Positions 11,440 through 23,464 of a stretch of DNA of 64,000 nucleotides are shown here, one piece after another. Location of the stretch: assembly GCA_037176705.1 (NCBI GenBank), contig CM073908.1, positions 128,577,430-128,641,429 on the forward strand, written 5' to 3'. The translations under genes and the position numbers were made by a program. The DNA is from Molossus alvarezi (taxonomy: Eukaryota; Chordata; Mammalia; Chiroptera; Molossidae). Below the pieces are notes generated by a model. It saw only the letters and a program-made list of their open reading frames with translations. It was not told where the DNA came from and did not search any database. How positions within the stretch are numbered: the stretch's first letter is position 1; each line of letters opens with the position of its first letter.

Positions 11440-12425
11440 TATTAATACACCTCACCAAAGAAGACATAGAGATAAAAAATAACCGTATGAACAGATGCTC
11501 CATATTATATGTCATCATGGAAATACAAATTAAAACAATGAGATACCACCACAAACCTATTAGATTGGCCAAAATCTAGAACACTGACAATATCAAATGC
11601 TGAAGAGAATGTGGAACAACAGAAGCTTTCATTCATTCATTGTGGGAATGCAAAATGGTATACCAACTTTGGGAGACAGTTTGACAGTTTCCTACAGCAC
11701 TAAATATATTCCTACCATACAATCCAGCAATTTCACTCCTTAGAATTTACCCAAATAAATAGAGCTTTAAGTTTATGCCCATACAAAACCTGCTCACAGA
11801 TGTTTAGAACTGCTTTATTTATAATTGCCCAAATTTGGTAGCAACAAAAATGTCCTATAGTAGGTGAAGGGATTAATAAACTGGTACATCCAGACAGCAG
11901 AATATTATTCACTGCTAAAAATAAATCAGCTATCAGGACTTGAAAACACATGGAGAAATCTTAAATGTATATTACTGAATGAAAGATCCCAATCTGAAAA
12001 TTCTACATAATGCATAATCCAACTATATGGCACTCTTGAAAAGGCAAAACTATAGAGGCAATGGAAAGATCAGTGGTCACCAGGGGTTAGGGTAGGGGTG
12101 GTATGAATAGGCAAAACACCGAGGATTTTTAGGGCAGTGACGATACTCAATTATGATACCATAACAATGTATATATGTCATTATACATTTGTTCACACCC
12201 TCAGAATGTACAAAACCAACATAATTTAAATTATGAATTTGGGTTGATTATGATTTGTCAATGTAGGCTCATCAATTATAAAAATATTACCACTCTGGTG
12301 AGAGCTGTTGACAATAAGGAAGGTTATGCATGTGTGGGGGTAGGGGGTATATGAGAACTCTCTGTACCTTCCTCTTAATTTTGCTGTAAACCTAAAACTG
12401 CTTTGAAAAATTAAGTCTTTTTTTA
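11440..12425 (+). repeat. L1M 3' end (ORF2 C-terminus plus 3' UTR)
   Basis: About 1 kb of sense L1: 'acaatgagataccaccacaa', 'cattgtgggaatgcaaaatg', 'ccagcaatttcactcctta' (ORF2 C-terminal region), then the L1MB/MC-type 3' UTR 'gtcaatgtaggctcatcaat', 'accactctggtgagagctg', 'gcatgtgtgggggtaggggg', 'aattttgctgtaaacctaaa'. It ends near 12425 at the A-rich end. It is 5'-truncated, riddled with stops, and has no protein function. Confidence 0.92.
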
Positions 12426-12830
12426 AAAGGATATTATTTAGACTAAAAGTGTCCTGTGTTAAATCAACTCAGGATTTAACCAAGAGATGTGAAGACACTG
12501 AATGGTTTCCACTTAATATGAAATAGCTAGATTATTTTGTCATGTGAGGATACATTTTATAAGATTTATGATTTTGATAAATGTTTATATTTTAGTACAT
12601 AAAATTAAATTCTAAAATATTATGTCTAAAATATTAAAAATTGAGAATTTCAGAAAAAAACTAACAATATTTAATGCTATACATATATATCAATTTCAAC
12701 ATGACACCTTCAGTTTAGACTATACATCTTTCGTTTGTGTGAACATTCTTTACTCTCTATAAAACCCTAGGGGAAAACATCTAATGAACAAGACCTCACT
12801 TTATAACTCCTGTGTAGATTCTGATTCTTC
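12426..12830. other. Unique AT-rich sequence
   Basis: No feature recognised between two L1 relics. Confidence 0.4.
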
Positions 12831-13085
12831 TTTAAATATTTTTTAAAATTTATTTTTTAGTTATAGTTGACATACAATATTATATTAGTTTCAGATGTAC
12901 ACATAGTAATTAGACATTTATATACCATACAAAATGATCACCTCAATATGTCTAGTACCCATTGCAGAGATAGATGAAAAAGGTAAAAGAAATTAAGAAG
13001 TGCAAAGTATAAAAATATCAAGGGGATGTAAAGTACAGTGCAGGGAATACAGTCAATAATATTGCAATAACTAACCAATTCTTTA
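12831..13085 (-). mobile_element. L1MA 3' end with inverted 5' part (twin priming)
   Basis: 12831-12970 is antisense L1MA 3' terminus ('ttagttatagttgacataca', 'tagtttcagatgtacacata', 'aaaatgatcacctcaatatg'). 12970-13085 is the next-upstream L1MA segment in sense orientation ('aagaaattaagaagtgcaaa', 'ggggatgtaaagtacagtgc', 'caataatattgcaataac'). Together they cover a continuous L1MA stretch with its 5' half flipped, the arrangement left by twin priming. The sense copy at 45270-45555 gives the unflipped order. Confidence 0.75.
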
Positions 13086-13879
13086 CTTTTGAAATACTTA
13101 TAACATTAAAAATAATGGCTTTCACTACTACTTCCACCCTAGTCATCTTTACAATTAAATTCAACACTGAAGAACTCTGTAAGATTGTGATATTTTTACT
13201 GTAGTATGCACATCAATAGAATATGTTTACTATCCTTTCTTAGCATTCACTTTAAAGATTACTCAAGATATACAAAATCTTAAAATGATAATCAAAGCTT
13301 TTCCAAAAACTGTAGTGTTAAAAAGTCAACACTTGAATGCCACCAAACTGTACATGGTGATATAAGATAATTTCATTAAGAACTACATCTCTCCTTTGTC
13401 AAGGAATCACCATATCTCAGTAAAGTAACATATTCTCTCCTCATTATAGCAAGCTTAAGTCATGTTTTCAAACATAAAAATATTTAATCCTAAAATATTA
13501 AAATAGTTTATGGGAAAGTAAATTATTTAGAGAGAAAAATACTCTTCAAATTTAAGAGTCTTCCTCATGGAACTTAAAGAGTAGTAAATAACTCCATGGG
13601 AGTCCATTAATCTCATATCTTCTTAGAGGAATTCCAGCAACACAAAGGTAAGAAGTGACCATGTCTTAAAGCAAGACATGAATACCCACAAGAGCTGACC
13701 AAGACCCCAAGAGAACCTAGCCAAGACTAGGAGGTTTGTTGGTCTAGAATCACCTTACTCATGTGTGACAGTTAGCTGTTGGCAGGGATGAGAGAGCTGC
13801 ATTCCTCCCTTTATCTGGAGAAAATGAATGGAAAAGACATCACAAATGGGTGGGGGGCTGTTAACTAAGGTTGGAGCAA
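13086..13879. other. Unique sequence, no feature recognised
   Basis: AT-rich. The only structure noted is a short imperfect hairpin (catgtctt/aagacatg) at about 13653-13673. Confidence 0.4.
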
Positions 13880-13995
13880 GAGGAAAAGTGTTAGGGGATG
13901 AGGTCACAGAGCTTGGCAGGAAGATCAATAGTGGAAGCTAGGAGAACAATTAAGAGGCTATTGAAACAATCCAGTGGAGAAATCAAACTATTGAT
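13880..13995 (-). repeat. L2 relic fragment
   Basis: 'ggggatgaggtcacagagct', 'gaagatcaatagtggaagc', 'aattaagaggctattgaaac' and 'aatccagtggagaaat' are antisense L2 words ('gaggctattgcagtaatccag' type). Short and degenerate. Confidence 0.55.
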
Positions 13996-14850
13996 TTTCA
14001 AGTAGCTAACTCCCAATGCACATTGCCTAAAGAAATTTCCTCCTAATGGGAAAGCATCTGAAAATCAAATAAGGCATGCTTTAAGAACATACTATTATGA
14101 ATATCTTGTGTTTTCATGTTTTAAGTCTCAGGGTCTGCCACCAAGGAATATTTAGGGTTTGTTTGTTTGTTTGTTTGTTTGCAAGATAAACTACAGAATA
14201 AAAAATATAGCATAAAAAATAAACAACATTAGAATTTGTAGCAATTCCTACAATTAATTTTTAATTTACAGGATATATTTTTTGAACTCTAAAGAAGTAT
14301 ACAAATTGGAATTAACTACTGAAATAAAAATAAGAACAAACTGTTCATAATGATGAAAGCCATACACCTGACAGCTAGCACATACAGCAGAAACATGCTC
14401 TAATGGATGGTACTTAGGACATGTACAGTACATTTTTCTTATAATTTCATCTATCTTTTCATTTACTTACATTAGAAAATGATCCTGAATAGCTAGGAAT
14501 TACCTTACACATATTTCCTCTATGGTTATAGAAGATATGTCAAGCCCTCTAAAACAGTTTATAAGAAAAAATGTGCTGCATAACTAATCTTCAGACCCTT
14601 AAAATTTAAGAGAAAAAAGTGGATATTTCCACTTTATCTATAAACAAGAGCTCTAGAATTACTCAAGCTAAAAAAAAAAAAAAGTAAATAAAGTTCTATA
14701 ACTTGATCGCTTTTCTTGTAACCCATGTCTTTCATGTCTCAAACTTTTCTATGATTGAGAAGCATCCGTGAGAGGTCATCATGAACATACCAGAATCTTT
14801 AAACAGAATTATACTATACGAGGAAAAGAAAAAGAGCCCTTTTAAAAAAG
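13996..14850. other. Unique AT-rich sequence with (TTTG)n
   Basis: Carries a (TTTG)~6 microsatellite at 14158-14181 and an A-tract near 14671. No gene seen. Confidence 0.45.
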
Positions 14851-14860
14851 TTCAGTGAAG

Positions 14861-15097
14861 CCCTGGCCAGTTTGGCTCAGCAGTTGGAGCCTCGGCCTGC
14901 GGTCCAGAGGGACCCAGGTTCTGTTCCCGCTAAGGGCGCATACCTTGGTTGCAGTTTGTCCCCGGCCCTGGTTGGCCATGCAGGTGGCAACCACTCGATG
15001 TGTCTCTCTCACCTCGATGTTTCTCTCTCTCTCTCTCTCTCCTTCCTACTCTATCTGAACAAAAAATAAATAAATAAATAAAAAATAAAATAATAAG
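14861..15097 (+). mobile_element. Ves SINE, copy 5 (later insertion)
   Basis: Full-length young type: 'ccctggccagtttggctcag', 'gcggtccagagggacccagg', 'gtttgtccccggccctgg', '(actcgatg)tgtctctctc', tail of AAAT repeats. TSD 'ttcagtgaag' lies on both sides. Confidence 0.95.
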
Positions 15098-15107
15098 TTC
15101 AGTGAAG

Positions 15108-15324
15108 CCCGGCTGGTGTGGCTCAGTGGTTGAGCGTCAACCCATGCACCAAGAGGTCACTGGTGCGATTCCTGGCCAGGGCACATGCCCAGGCTGTGGG
15201 CCCAATCCTCAGGGGGTGGCATACATGAGGCAGTCAATTGATATTCTCTCTCATTGATGTTTCTATCTCTCCCTCTCCCTTCCTCTTTCTCTAAAATCAA
15301 TAAAGAAAAAGAAAAATGAAAAAT
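15108..15324 (+). mobile_element. Ves SINE, copy 6 (earlier insertion, same site)
   Basis: 'gcaccaagaggtcac' subfamily with tail 'aaaatcaataaagaaaaa'. The flanking 'ttcagtgaag' copies are shared with copy 5. It carries fewer CpGs than copy 5, which suggests it came first. Confidence 0.93.
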
Positions 15325-15389
15325 TTCAGTGAAGCATTACCTCTTTGCCTTTTGGCTAAGATCAAATACAGTAAAAACTCAGTAGAATA

Positions 15390-15640
15390 GCCCTGGCTGG
15401 TTTGGCTCAGCTGATTAGAGTGTTGGACTGTGGACCAAAGAGTCCTGGGTTCCATTCCAGTTAAAGGCACATACCTCAGTTGCAGGTCAGTCAGGCCCTG
15501 GTTGGGCCTTGCAGGAGGCAACCAATCGATGTGTCTCTCTCACATTAATGTTTCTCTCTCTCTCTCCTCTCTATCTCTCCCTCCCACTCTGTCTGAAAAT
15601 AAGTGGAAAAATATCCTCAGGTGACGATTAAAAAATAAAT
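15390..15640 (+). mobile_element. Ves SINE, copy 7
   Basis: Head 'agccctggctggtttggctc', body 'ggaggcaaccaatcgatgtg', tail 'atcctcaggtgacgatt' plus A-rich DNA. Its flanks, 'ctcagtagaata' and 'ttcaatagaaca', look like a decayed TSD. Confidence 0.92.
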
Positions 15641-15894
15641 AAAAAGTTCAATAGAACAAAATTCTATAACGTAACCTTGTAACTTTATCCCAATCATCCT
15701 CATTACCACCAAAGGTGTGACATTAATTTTCTGTCAATTCATACTTCCAAGCTTTTATTAAGTGGAAAACACCAGCTTTATAATACAGCAAATTTAATCC
15801 ATGATTTCATTCATTCAACAACATTGAGTGAGTGTCCACAATATCCAAAGTTTTATATGCATGGATTAAAAGTAATTGTCTTTTGTGATAATTA
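15641..15894. other. Unique sequence
   Basis: No gene. 'attcattcaacaacattgag' near 15808 hints at the start of the MIR/L2-like relic that follows. Confidence 0.35.
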
Positions 15895-16088
15895 GGGGAA
15901 AGGAGAATAGAGCACTTGCTGATTGTCTGCCGTGTGTTAGATTATACTGGGAATGAATTTTCATTTCTCATGGGAACCACAGGAGGTTCAAGAGTTAAAT
16001 AATTTGCCCAAGGTCACAGATAAATGTTGCAAAGCCTGAATTAGAACACCAAACTATCCAGTTTCAATAACTATACTTCTTCTACTGT
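15895..16088 (+). repeat. MIR SINE relic
   Basis: 'gttaaataatttgcccaagg' then 'tcacagataaatgttgcaaa' and 'gcctgaattagaacacc' are the MIR central domain in sense. Diverged. Its 3' end meets copy 8. Confidence 0.7.
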
Positions 16089-16096
16089 GCCATATT

Positions 16097-16316
16097 TTTA
16101 TGTATTTATATTGATATTAAAGAGAGAAAGAATAGGGAAGAAGGAAGAAGAGAGAGAGAGATAAACATCAATGTGAGAGGAAATGATTGATTGCCTCCCA
16201 CACACACCCTGACTGGGGATAGAACCCACAACCTGGGTATGTGTCTTGACTAGGAATTGAACCTTCCACCTTTTAGTGTATGGGATGATCCTCCAACCAA
16301 CTGAGCCATACTGACC
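16097..16316 (-). mobile_element. Ves SINE, copy 8
   Basis: Minus-strand copy. 'gattgcctcccacacacacc', 'actggggatagaacccacaa', 'gtgtatgggatgatcctcc' and 'caactgagccatactgacca' are complements of body, B box and head. The flanks 'ccatattttta' and 'ccatatatttta' form a decayed TSD. Confidence 0.9.
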
Positions 16317-16329
16317 AGGACTACACCAT

Positions 16330-16805
16330 ATATTTTAATACATATTGGCCAGTTCATAAAAGTAATAAAAATTATTTTAACATTGCCTTTAAAACTGTAT
16401 TTTATATTCACACCTTAACACATACCTAACAGCCCTGATTACTTCATTTCTAGGCCCCATACTTGTCAGGCCCCTTAAATAACATAAGCATAACATATTT
16501 ATCCTTGAAATACATAAATAGTTAAATATACAATGTTCCAAATTATAGCTAGAAAAGCTTTACAATTTTTCTAATTACTGAGATATATCATGTGAGTAGT
16601 GACAAACCAGAGTAAGCAATTATATTATACTATCAGCTGAGAAAGATTTGGGAAATCAGACTACTATCTTTCTCCCTTCATTTTTAAGTCCTAGAGCCAC
16701 TGTAGCTCATTGGTATGTCTGGAACCCAGATTTTAGTTATTTCTGATCACTACAACATTGTACATTATTTTCTTTTCATACTCATAAGGTAATCTACTGA
16801 ACTAT
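16330..16805. other. Unique AT-rich sequence
   Basis: No gene or repeat recognised. Confidence 0.4.
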
Positions 16806-16809
16806 GTAG

Positions 16810-17385
16810 TCATCAAAAAATTAAAAATGGAACTATCTTCTGACTCAGTGATTCCTCTTCTGGGAATTTATCTAAAAAAATCTGAAATGCCAATCAGAAA
16901 GAATATAGGCACCCTTATGTTCATTGCAGCATTATTTACAATAGCCAAGATCTGGAAACAACCTAAGTGTCCATGAGTAGATGAGTGGATAAAAAGTTGT
17001 GGTACATTTACACAATGGAATACTACTCTGCTGTAAAAAGGAAGAAAAGTTAGTGACAGCATGGACAGACCTGGAGAGCATTATGCTAAGTGAAATAAGC
17101 CAGTCAGAGAAAGACAAGTACCATATGATTTCCCTCATATGTGGAATTTAATAAACAAACTAAACTACCAAGCAGAATAGAGACAGTCTCATAGATGGAG
17201 AGCAAGCAGACAGCTCTGTTGGGAAGGGTCAGAGAGGTGCAGAGATTGAGAAAAAAAGAGAGAGTGAACATGGACAACTGTGTGGTGATTGTGCGGGTGG
17301 ATGGGGATGGGTAGAGGTGGTAGAGGGCATAGAAGGGATAAAAGGTGATGGCATACATTAAATTAAGTTTTTAAAAAATAAATAT
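16810..17385 (+). repeat. L1 3' end (ORF2 C-terminus and 3' UTR)
   Basis: The plus strand conceptually reads the L1 ORF2 C-terminal signature TIAKIWKQPKCP (about 16935-16975), then DNA like 'acacaatggaatactactct' and 'accatatgatttccctcata', and a G-rich 3' UTR. Stops and a frameshift show it is dead. The minus-strand open frames here are antisense shadows. Confidence 0.9.
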
Positions 17386-18900
17386 TTAGTCAAATTTTAA
17401 AGTGTTTGAAATCAAATAAATATGACTATTTAGTAATGCTTTTAACTCTTAAGTCATCTACAAACTAATTCTAGAAAAAGTACACTACACAGACACCAAT
17501 AATACAAGACTTAATACCTGTTTCCTGCCCTAGAAAAACAAGTGTTTTATCTTACAAGTTTTAGACAACCACTTACCAGGTTTTACATGATGCATTCTGA
17601 AACCACTCCCAGGCAATTAATTATGTGCCTCAAAGGTAAAGAACCATAGTTTATATGATGATTGTCAATTGCATTGTCATTTCCTTTCTTTGTAATTTAT
17701 ACCACAAATAGAAGGTTTTATGAGCATAAGGCTTTTATCTGTCTATGAACCAGTTAGGCAAAACATTCTTAGTAATATTCTACAAAGACAAATGTATATA
17801 TCATTTTATCTTGTTTTACTTCTACTAACCTTATTTTTGTACTAAAAAGCTTTTGCTATTATCTCTAAAATGCATCTCTGATTTCTAACTTTAAATCGTA
17901 GTACATAATTCTTGGTGATAAGTTTAGTCTATGAGTTGGATTTTTCTTATGTAAATTATTCTGTTAAGTTATGCATTATGGTATAGTACTTATACGAAGT
18001 TCTCAATTTCCTAGACATAAAAACCTTTGTGGTACACATAATAAATGTAAATGCATCTACTGGTAAACTATTGGAATATTAAGTATCACAATGCTTTGCT
18101 ACAATAAAAATTGGAAAGACATATTTTTTTAAGATTTATAGTTTCCCTTCAAGTTTAGAATATTAGAATATTCAAATAGTCACATTTTGACAAACATCGA
18201 CAATACTTTTCATATTACATTGAAAATTATTTTTCTCTGAAAGCATCTGCTCACATTCAAGACTTAATATTCAGTGTATGTAATATTATACTGAAGTAGA
18301 TTTGTTCAGAGACAGGACTACTGTGCCAGAACACATATAAAATATATTTCCATTGTAAAGAAAGTTCTTTGCCTGCTGACATTAAGAAATTAATTTAAGG
18401 GACATAATCTAAGGTCTCTCTACACCTCCTATTTATGTGTCTCATTCTAGCTTCAGTGGTTTTAGTCCTGGTGATGACCACACTGGGAAGTACAACTTGG
18501 ACACAGCAGCTTAAGTCCTCCCAAAACAAGGAAAAAAAGATGTAGTCCAAAGATATTGCACTGCATATGCAAAGAATTAATAAAGAACCATATATTTATA
18601 ATAAAGCAAATTAAATTCAATTTAAGTATTTCTCACAACATATGTAAAATCAAATTTCTAAATATTTTTTTTTAGAAATCCTTTAAAAGTTTTAGTATTA
18701 AAAAGGTATGTTTACTGATAAAATCTGAATAAAGTCTGTACTGAGTTAACAGTACTGTACCAATGTCAATTTCTGGGTTTCGTAATATATGATAGTTATC
18801 TAAAATGTTATCATCAGAGGAAAATGAGTGAAAGTCACAAGAGAACCGTAGTATCTTTACAACATCTGTGAGTATAACAGTATAGCAAAATAATAATTTA
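17386..18900. other. Unique AT-rich sequence, no feature recognised
   Basis: 1.5 kb without recognisable repeats or motif-bearing frames. Confidence 0.4.
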
Positions 18901-18916
18901 AAAATGTGTTTGATGA

Positions 18917-19136
18917 GCCCAGCCAGTGTGGGTCAGTGGTTGAGCATTGACCCATGCACCAAGAGGTTGCCAGTTCAACTCCTGGTCAGGGTACATGCCC
19001 AGGTGTGGGCCTAATCCCTGGTGGGGTCATGCAGGAGGCAACCAATCGATGTTCTCTCTCATCAATGTTTCTATCTCTCTCTCCCCCCTTCTTCTCTCTC
19101 TCTTTCTCAAATCAATAAAGGAAAACAATTTTTTAA
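18917..19136 (+). mobile_element. Ves SINE, copy 9
   Basis: 'gcaccaagaggttgcc' subfamily. A perfect 16-bp TSD 'aaaatgtgtttgatga' lies at 18901-18916 and 19137-19152, fixing both ends. Confidence 0.95.
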
Positions 19137-19152
19137 AAAATGTGTTTGATGA

Positions 19153-19674
19153 AACTCACCCCAATATAAAGTTGTTTTCATAATTTCTATTATTTTAGAA
19201 TTCTACATTCATTAGTCATCTCCGGTAATAAATAATCAGGTCTCTTAATACCCAATATCATTTTGGTGCAAAAAGATGTAACTAGTACTTCTTAATTTAT
19301 ATGCTTTTTGTTTTCTCTTGAAGAAACAATTATAAGCAAATATTTACCAGTTTCAAACTCTACTATATTTTGTAAAATGCGCTTTTACTTAGTGGGGTTT
19401 TTCAGAGGTTTATGCAATGGAGGTATTTGATGTCATCTTTTCTTCCTCATATTTTCCTAACAAGTTAATTCCTTCAATCTCTGTGTGAAAGATTTACAAC
19501 CTCAATTTCTGTTATGAAAACAAGTTGCTGAAATATGCAATGTTAAAAATAAAAAAAATATCCCCTCATTTAAATAGAATAATCATAAGTTAAATAAATA
19601 TATACTGATACTTTATATTTGTCATCATCATTACAGATCAATCCTGTCTCAACTTGATGTCTAGACATGGTTTC
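19153..19674. other. Unique AT-rich sequence
   Basis: No feature recognised. Confidence 0.4.
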
Positions 19675-19686
19675 TAGTTCTCACTG

Positions 19687-19932
19687 TTTTTTTTTTTTTT
19701 TTTATCCTCACCCGAGGACATTTTTCGATATTTTGTTCAGATAGAGTGAGAGGGAGAGAGAGAGAGAGAAACATCGACGTGAAAGCGACACATCGAGTGG
19801 AAGCCACCCACACGACCCAACCAGGGCTGGGGACAAACTGCAACCAAGATATGTGCCCTTAGCGGGAACCGAACCCGGGTCTCTCCGGACCGCAGGTCGA
19901 TGCTCTAACCGCTGAGCAAAACCGGCCAGGGA
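19687..19932 (-). mobile_element. Ves SINE, copy 10, CpG-rich (young)
   Basis: Full-length minus-strand copy with an 18-base T tract (complement of the A-tail), 'tcctcacccgaggacat', 'gcgggaaccgaacccgggtc' (complement of the B box) and 'accgctgagcaaaaccgg'. A perfect 12-bp TSD 'tagttctcactg' lies at 19675-19686 and 19933-19944. The intact tail, CpGs and TSD mark it as one of the youngest insertions here. Confidence 0.96.
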
Positions 19933-19944
19933 TAGTTCTCACTG

Positions 19945-21216
19945 TTGACATGAACTTGCTCAATGTTTTGAACACTGTAGTTGCTCAATAAAAATTTTGT
20001 ATACAATTTAGTATTATGTATAATTAAAAGTAGCTATTGTTTTAAAAAATTATTTCAAAACTGTGTCTGATTATATTTTGATTTACTATCTTGGATAATA
20101 CTTCATAGCAATATTTTAAGTCCATCTTAATAATTAAATTTATTTTATTAGTTTTTAATAATTAAGATAGTATTATGATATTATAAATATAAGAATATAT
20201 ATGGATATATTAATTTACTTCTAGGCATATTTTCACTTAGATACAGTCTATTCTGCCTACTGCTGCCTAGTATATGTGCTAACATAAGACACTTACATTT
20301 AAATTTTAGACATATTATTGAACTTCAGTAAAATCATTCATTTATGTCCTAAAATTTGCATTTACTAAAAACTTCTACCTCGTATGGACTGTGTTTCATT
20401 GTTTTAAACTTAAAGCCCACATAAAAACTATAGGTGGTCACAGAATAACAAGATAGAGAAAGGAACACTAATTCTTTTTCCTCACCTTTATAATCAATGG
20501 ACTAACTTGATTTATTTCATACCTACTGTTCAAATGCAGGCTTACATAGTACTACAGGGATGGGAAACATGAACAAGCTCTAGTGATTTGAATCCTTAAT
20601 AAATTTACTCTCAAAATGAATATGTATATCTGAGTGTGCCTGTGTTAGAGCTACCTGTCTAACTAGGAATTTTTTAGTAAACTTTTGAATAGAATTCAAT
20701 CATATATATAATAAATATATTTTAATTTGAAGCTTACATATATATTATTGAACATCAATCACAAATGTAGCAATTGTTCAAAATATTGTTTTCGCAAGGA
20801 GAAGTACTTTATCACTGTCAATGTTTGAAATTGCCAGGTCATGGTAATATTTTTTTTTAAAAGAAGACAAAATTTGCATCAATTTTTTAATTGTTTTACA
20901 AAAATAGCACTCCCCTTTATTTCCTTTATCAATGTCCTTTCACCCAGCCTTTGTACTCAATGGTGTACATATGCTCTTCCCTAAAAAGACAATATTCATT
21001 TCTCTTCTCTGCACCTTTGTCTATTGCTTATTTGGGAACTATTTACCCCTATACCTCTCATTATTTCCAACTGCTCAACTATGATTTCTCAACTTTGTTC
21101 AAGTTGTTCAAATATTATAACCCATGATATGATTATGTGTAGAGTTGTGGAAACTATTCTGTATAGAAAGTTACAAGAACTAATTTCTAGTAATTCCTGT
21201 CAAAAAATATGCCCCA
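19945..21216. other. Unique AT-rich sequence
   Basis: No gene. The pyrimidine-rich 20900-21110 part may be a faint L2 remnant but is too diverged to call. Its two overlapping open frames have no domains. Confidence 0.4.
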
Positions 21217-21430
21217 TTGCCTGGTTGGTATGGCTCAGTGGTTGAGCATCGACCCATGCACCAAGAGTTCGCTGGTTCAATTCCTAGTCAGGGCACATGC
21301 CTGGGTTTTGGGCTTGATCCCCAGCGAGGGTGTTGTACAGGAGGTAGCCAATTGATGTTGATGTTCATTTCTCAATGATGTTTCTATCTCTCTCTCCTTC
21401 TCCATTCCCTGCTCTCTAAAATCAGTTTTT
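21217..21430 (+). mobile_element. Ves SINE, copy 11
   Basis: 'attgcctggttggtatggct', 'gcaccaagagttcgctgg' and tail 'tgctctctaaaatcag'. It has an internal duplication 'tgatgttgatgttc' and no clear TSD. Confidence 0.88.
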
Positions 21431-21556
21431 AGAACTCTACATTAAAGGGTATACACTAGATTTATTCTAAGATCCCTTCCAGATTTTTGTTTGTTTGTTT
21501 GTTTTAAACAGCAGTTCTTTGATATAATATCAATTTTTAAAATATTTTTTCTCTTC

Positions 21557-21765
21557 TGTCCTGACCAGTGTAGCACAGTTGGTTGGAACAGCATCCCGTA
21601 CACCAAAAGGTTGTGGGTTTGATTCCTATTTTTGGGCACATACACAGGTTGTAGGTTCAATACAGTTAGGATGCGTGCAGGAAGCAACCAATTAATGTTT
21701 CTCTCTCACATCGATATTTTTTACTCTCTCCCCTTCCCTCCCTCTAAAATCAATTTAAAAATATG
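21557..21765 (+). mobile_element. Ves SINE, copy 12
   Basis: 'gtcctgaccagtgtagcac', 'aaaaggttgtgggtttgatt', 'gcaggaagcaaccaattaat' and tail 'cctctaaaatcaatt'. Diverged, part of the mid-body missing, no clean TSD. A (TTTG)4 lies just upstream at about 21487. Confidence 0.85.
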
Positions 21766-23330
21766 CTCATCTTCTTTCCACACAGTAACTAATTGTGTAG
21801 AAATAAATAACTAATTATTCCTAGAGTGATTCCAGAGTATTTGTTTCTGGTGGTGAAGTAGAACTAACAACAGGAATTGATGAATACCTAAGGATAAATA
21901 ATCCTCAGCTGGTGATTTGCTGAAGACAATAGCACCTAAGTAAATGGAAGATGAGAATGCCATAGTAGTGTATGAATGCTTCACTGGTGAGAGGGGAGTT
22001 GAACTGGACCAAAAGGAATAGTAGAGTTTGCAAGGAGCCAGAAATGGGACCACAAAAAAGCAGGTGCTGTGTGGTCTTAGTATGTGGGAGGGAGAGGAAG
22101 GGTGCTGAGCAGGGGTGCTGGAGCAGGAGATAAGGAAAGAAGGATCAAATTGTGGTGAAAATGAACACTTGGTAAACCAAAAGCCTAGTAATCAAATGAG
22201 TCTCAAAAGGAAACATGACATGAATATTCCATTAATGGTGGTAGCACTTTGTGAAAGAACAGTGCTTTATGATCCATCAGGACTCTCTTGCCACCCACCA
22301 CTGAGAACTATCATCTTATTACCCTATTACCTTTGAGGGGTGGGCATGAGGACACAAGAACAGTATTTCCCATCTGTTCCCTGTCCCAACTGTAACATTC
22401 TAATCAATCATTTCAGCTATTCCCCAACTACAGTTTATTTTCTTTAAAACAAACAACCATATGTTCCTGAAACACGTTTAAAAATTGTTTACAGCTTGAT
22501 AAGTAGGTCATTTGTTAGAACTTCATGCCCTTTTTGAAAAACTATGGCCAGGATTTTGAAAGTGGGGAGTGTTAGCCATCCTCTTCTTCTAGCTCATGCT
22601 TAAGAAGAAGCAAGGAAGCAGTTTTAAAACACTGTAATGCACAATAAGAAGTAATCACACCAAATTTCCACTCTCATAAATAAATTAACCTCTCTGAGTT
22701 CAGTTTGTAGTCCTAGTAAATAAGAAGGAATTATTATGTGATCTTTTAATCTACAGTCCTCACCCCCATCCCTGTTTTTCTTTTTCTTGGCCTTCTTTCT
22801 TCCCCCACAAGGAGCCAACCATAGGCAAAATTGGTTAAAGAGAACAACATAAGTTTCACATTGCATAGCTTTGAGTGAATAGTCAACAGAACTAAGCAAA
22901 GTGAAAATGAGATGAGATACCAGACAAGCAGCCTTTGAGTCACAATAATAATAATAACTAAGGGTAATGGAGATGGTGGTGGTGAAGATGATGATCCTGA
23001 TCTCGGGAACCAGGTATTGAAGTTGTGCCATGTGGTAAGTGTAAAGTTTCTTACATTATAAAATTTTCTTAAGTTTTTTTTTTTCCTTACAGATAAGTGA
23101 CCTTGGTAAAATATCAGCTTCCTTTATTTGAAGACTTGCATTGATTATTAGAATTAATAATATAAAAATAAAACATAATTCATCTACTATATTGCAATAA
23201 TTTGCACAACAACAACACCATCAGATAAACCTTTTGCTTTCTAAATCAGTTTGAATGGCTTATTTTCCTCTTAGCCCATCAACTTCAAAGAAAGGAATGA
23301 GTTAATATCCCATAATTCAAGGAAATAATT
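21766..23330. other. Unique sequence, no feature recognised
   Basis: Includes a short (ATA)n near 22947. The 135-residue minus-strand frame at 22624-23031 is low-complexity, lacks any recognisable domain and overlaps a second frame, so I treat it as chance. Confidence 0.4.
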
Positions 23331-23344
23331 TCAATTTTGTCTTT

Positions 23345-23460
23345 TTAATTTCTATGTGTGTTTATATATGTAATTACATATATAAGTAATATATATGTAA
23401 TATATATATATATTATATATATATAAAACAGCAGAGTTCAATATATTTGATATATATATA
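23345..23460. repeat. Imperfect (AT)n-rich tract
   Basis: Alternating TATA-type sequence with interruptions. Self-complementary and likely to form cruciform or slipped structures. Confidence 0.85.
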
Positions 23461-23464
23461 TCTG

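Larger units (their letters stand above)
14851..15334 (+). repeat. Triplicated target site 'ttcagtgaag'
   Basis: The 10-mer occurs at 14851-14860, 15098-15107 and 15325-15334, bracketing Ves copies 5 and 6. One insertion creates two copies. A second insertion at one of them creates the third. Confidence 0.93.

Noticed and set aside
13653..13673. Short inverted repeat (catgtctt/aagacatg)
   Set aside because: 8-bp arms with a 5-base loop are expected by chance in this much DNA.
22624..23031. 135-residue minus-strand open frame
   Set aside because: Low-complexity, no motif, overlapping another frame. Best explained by chance.
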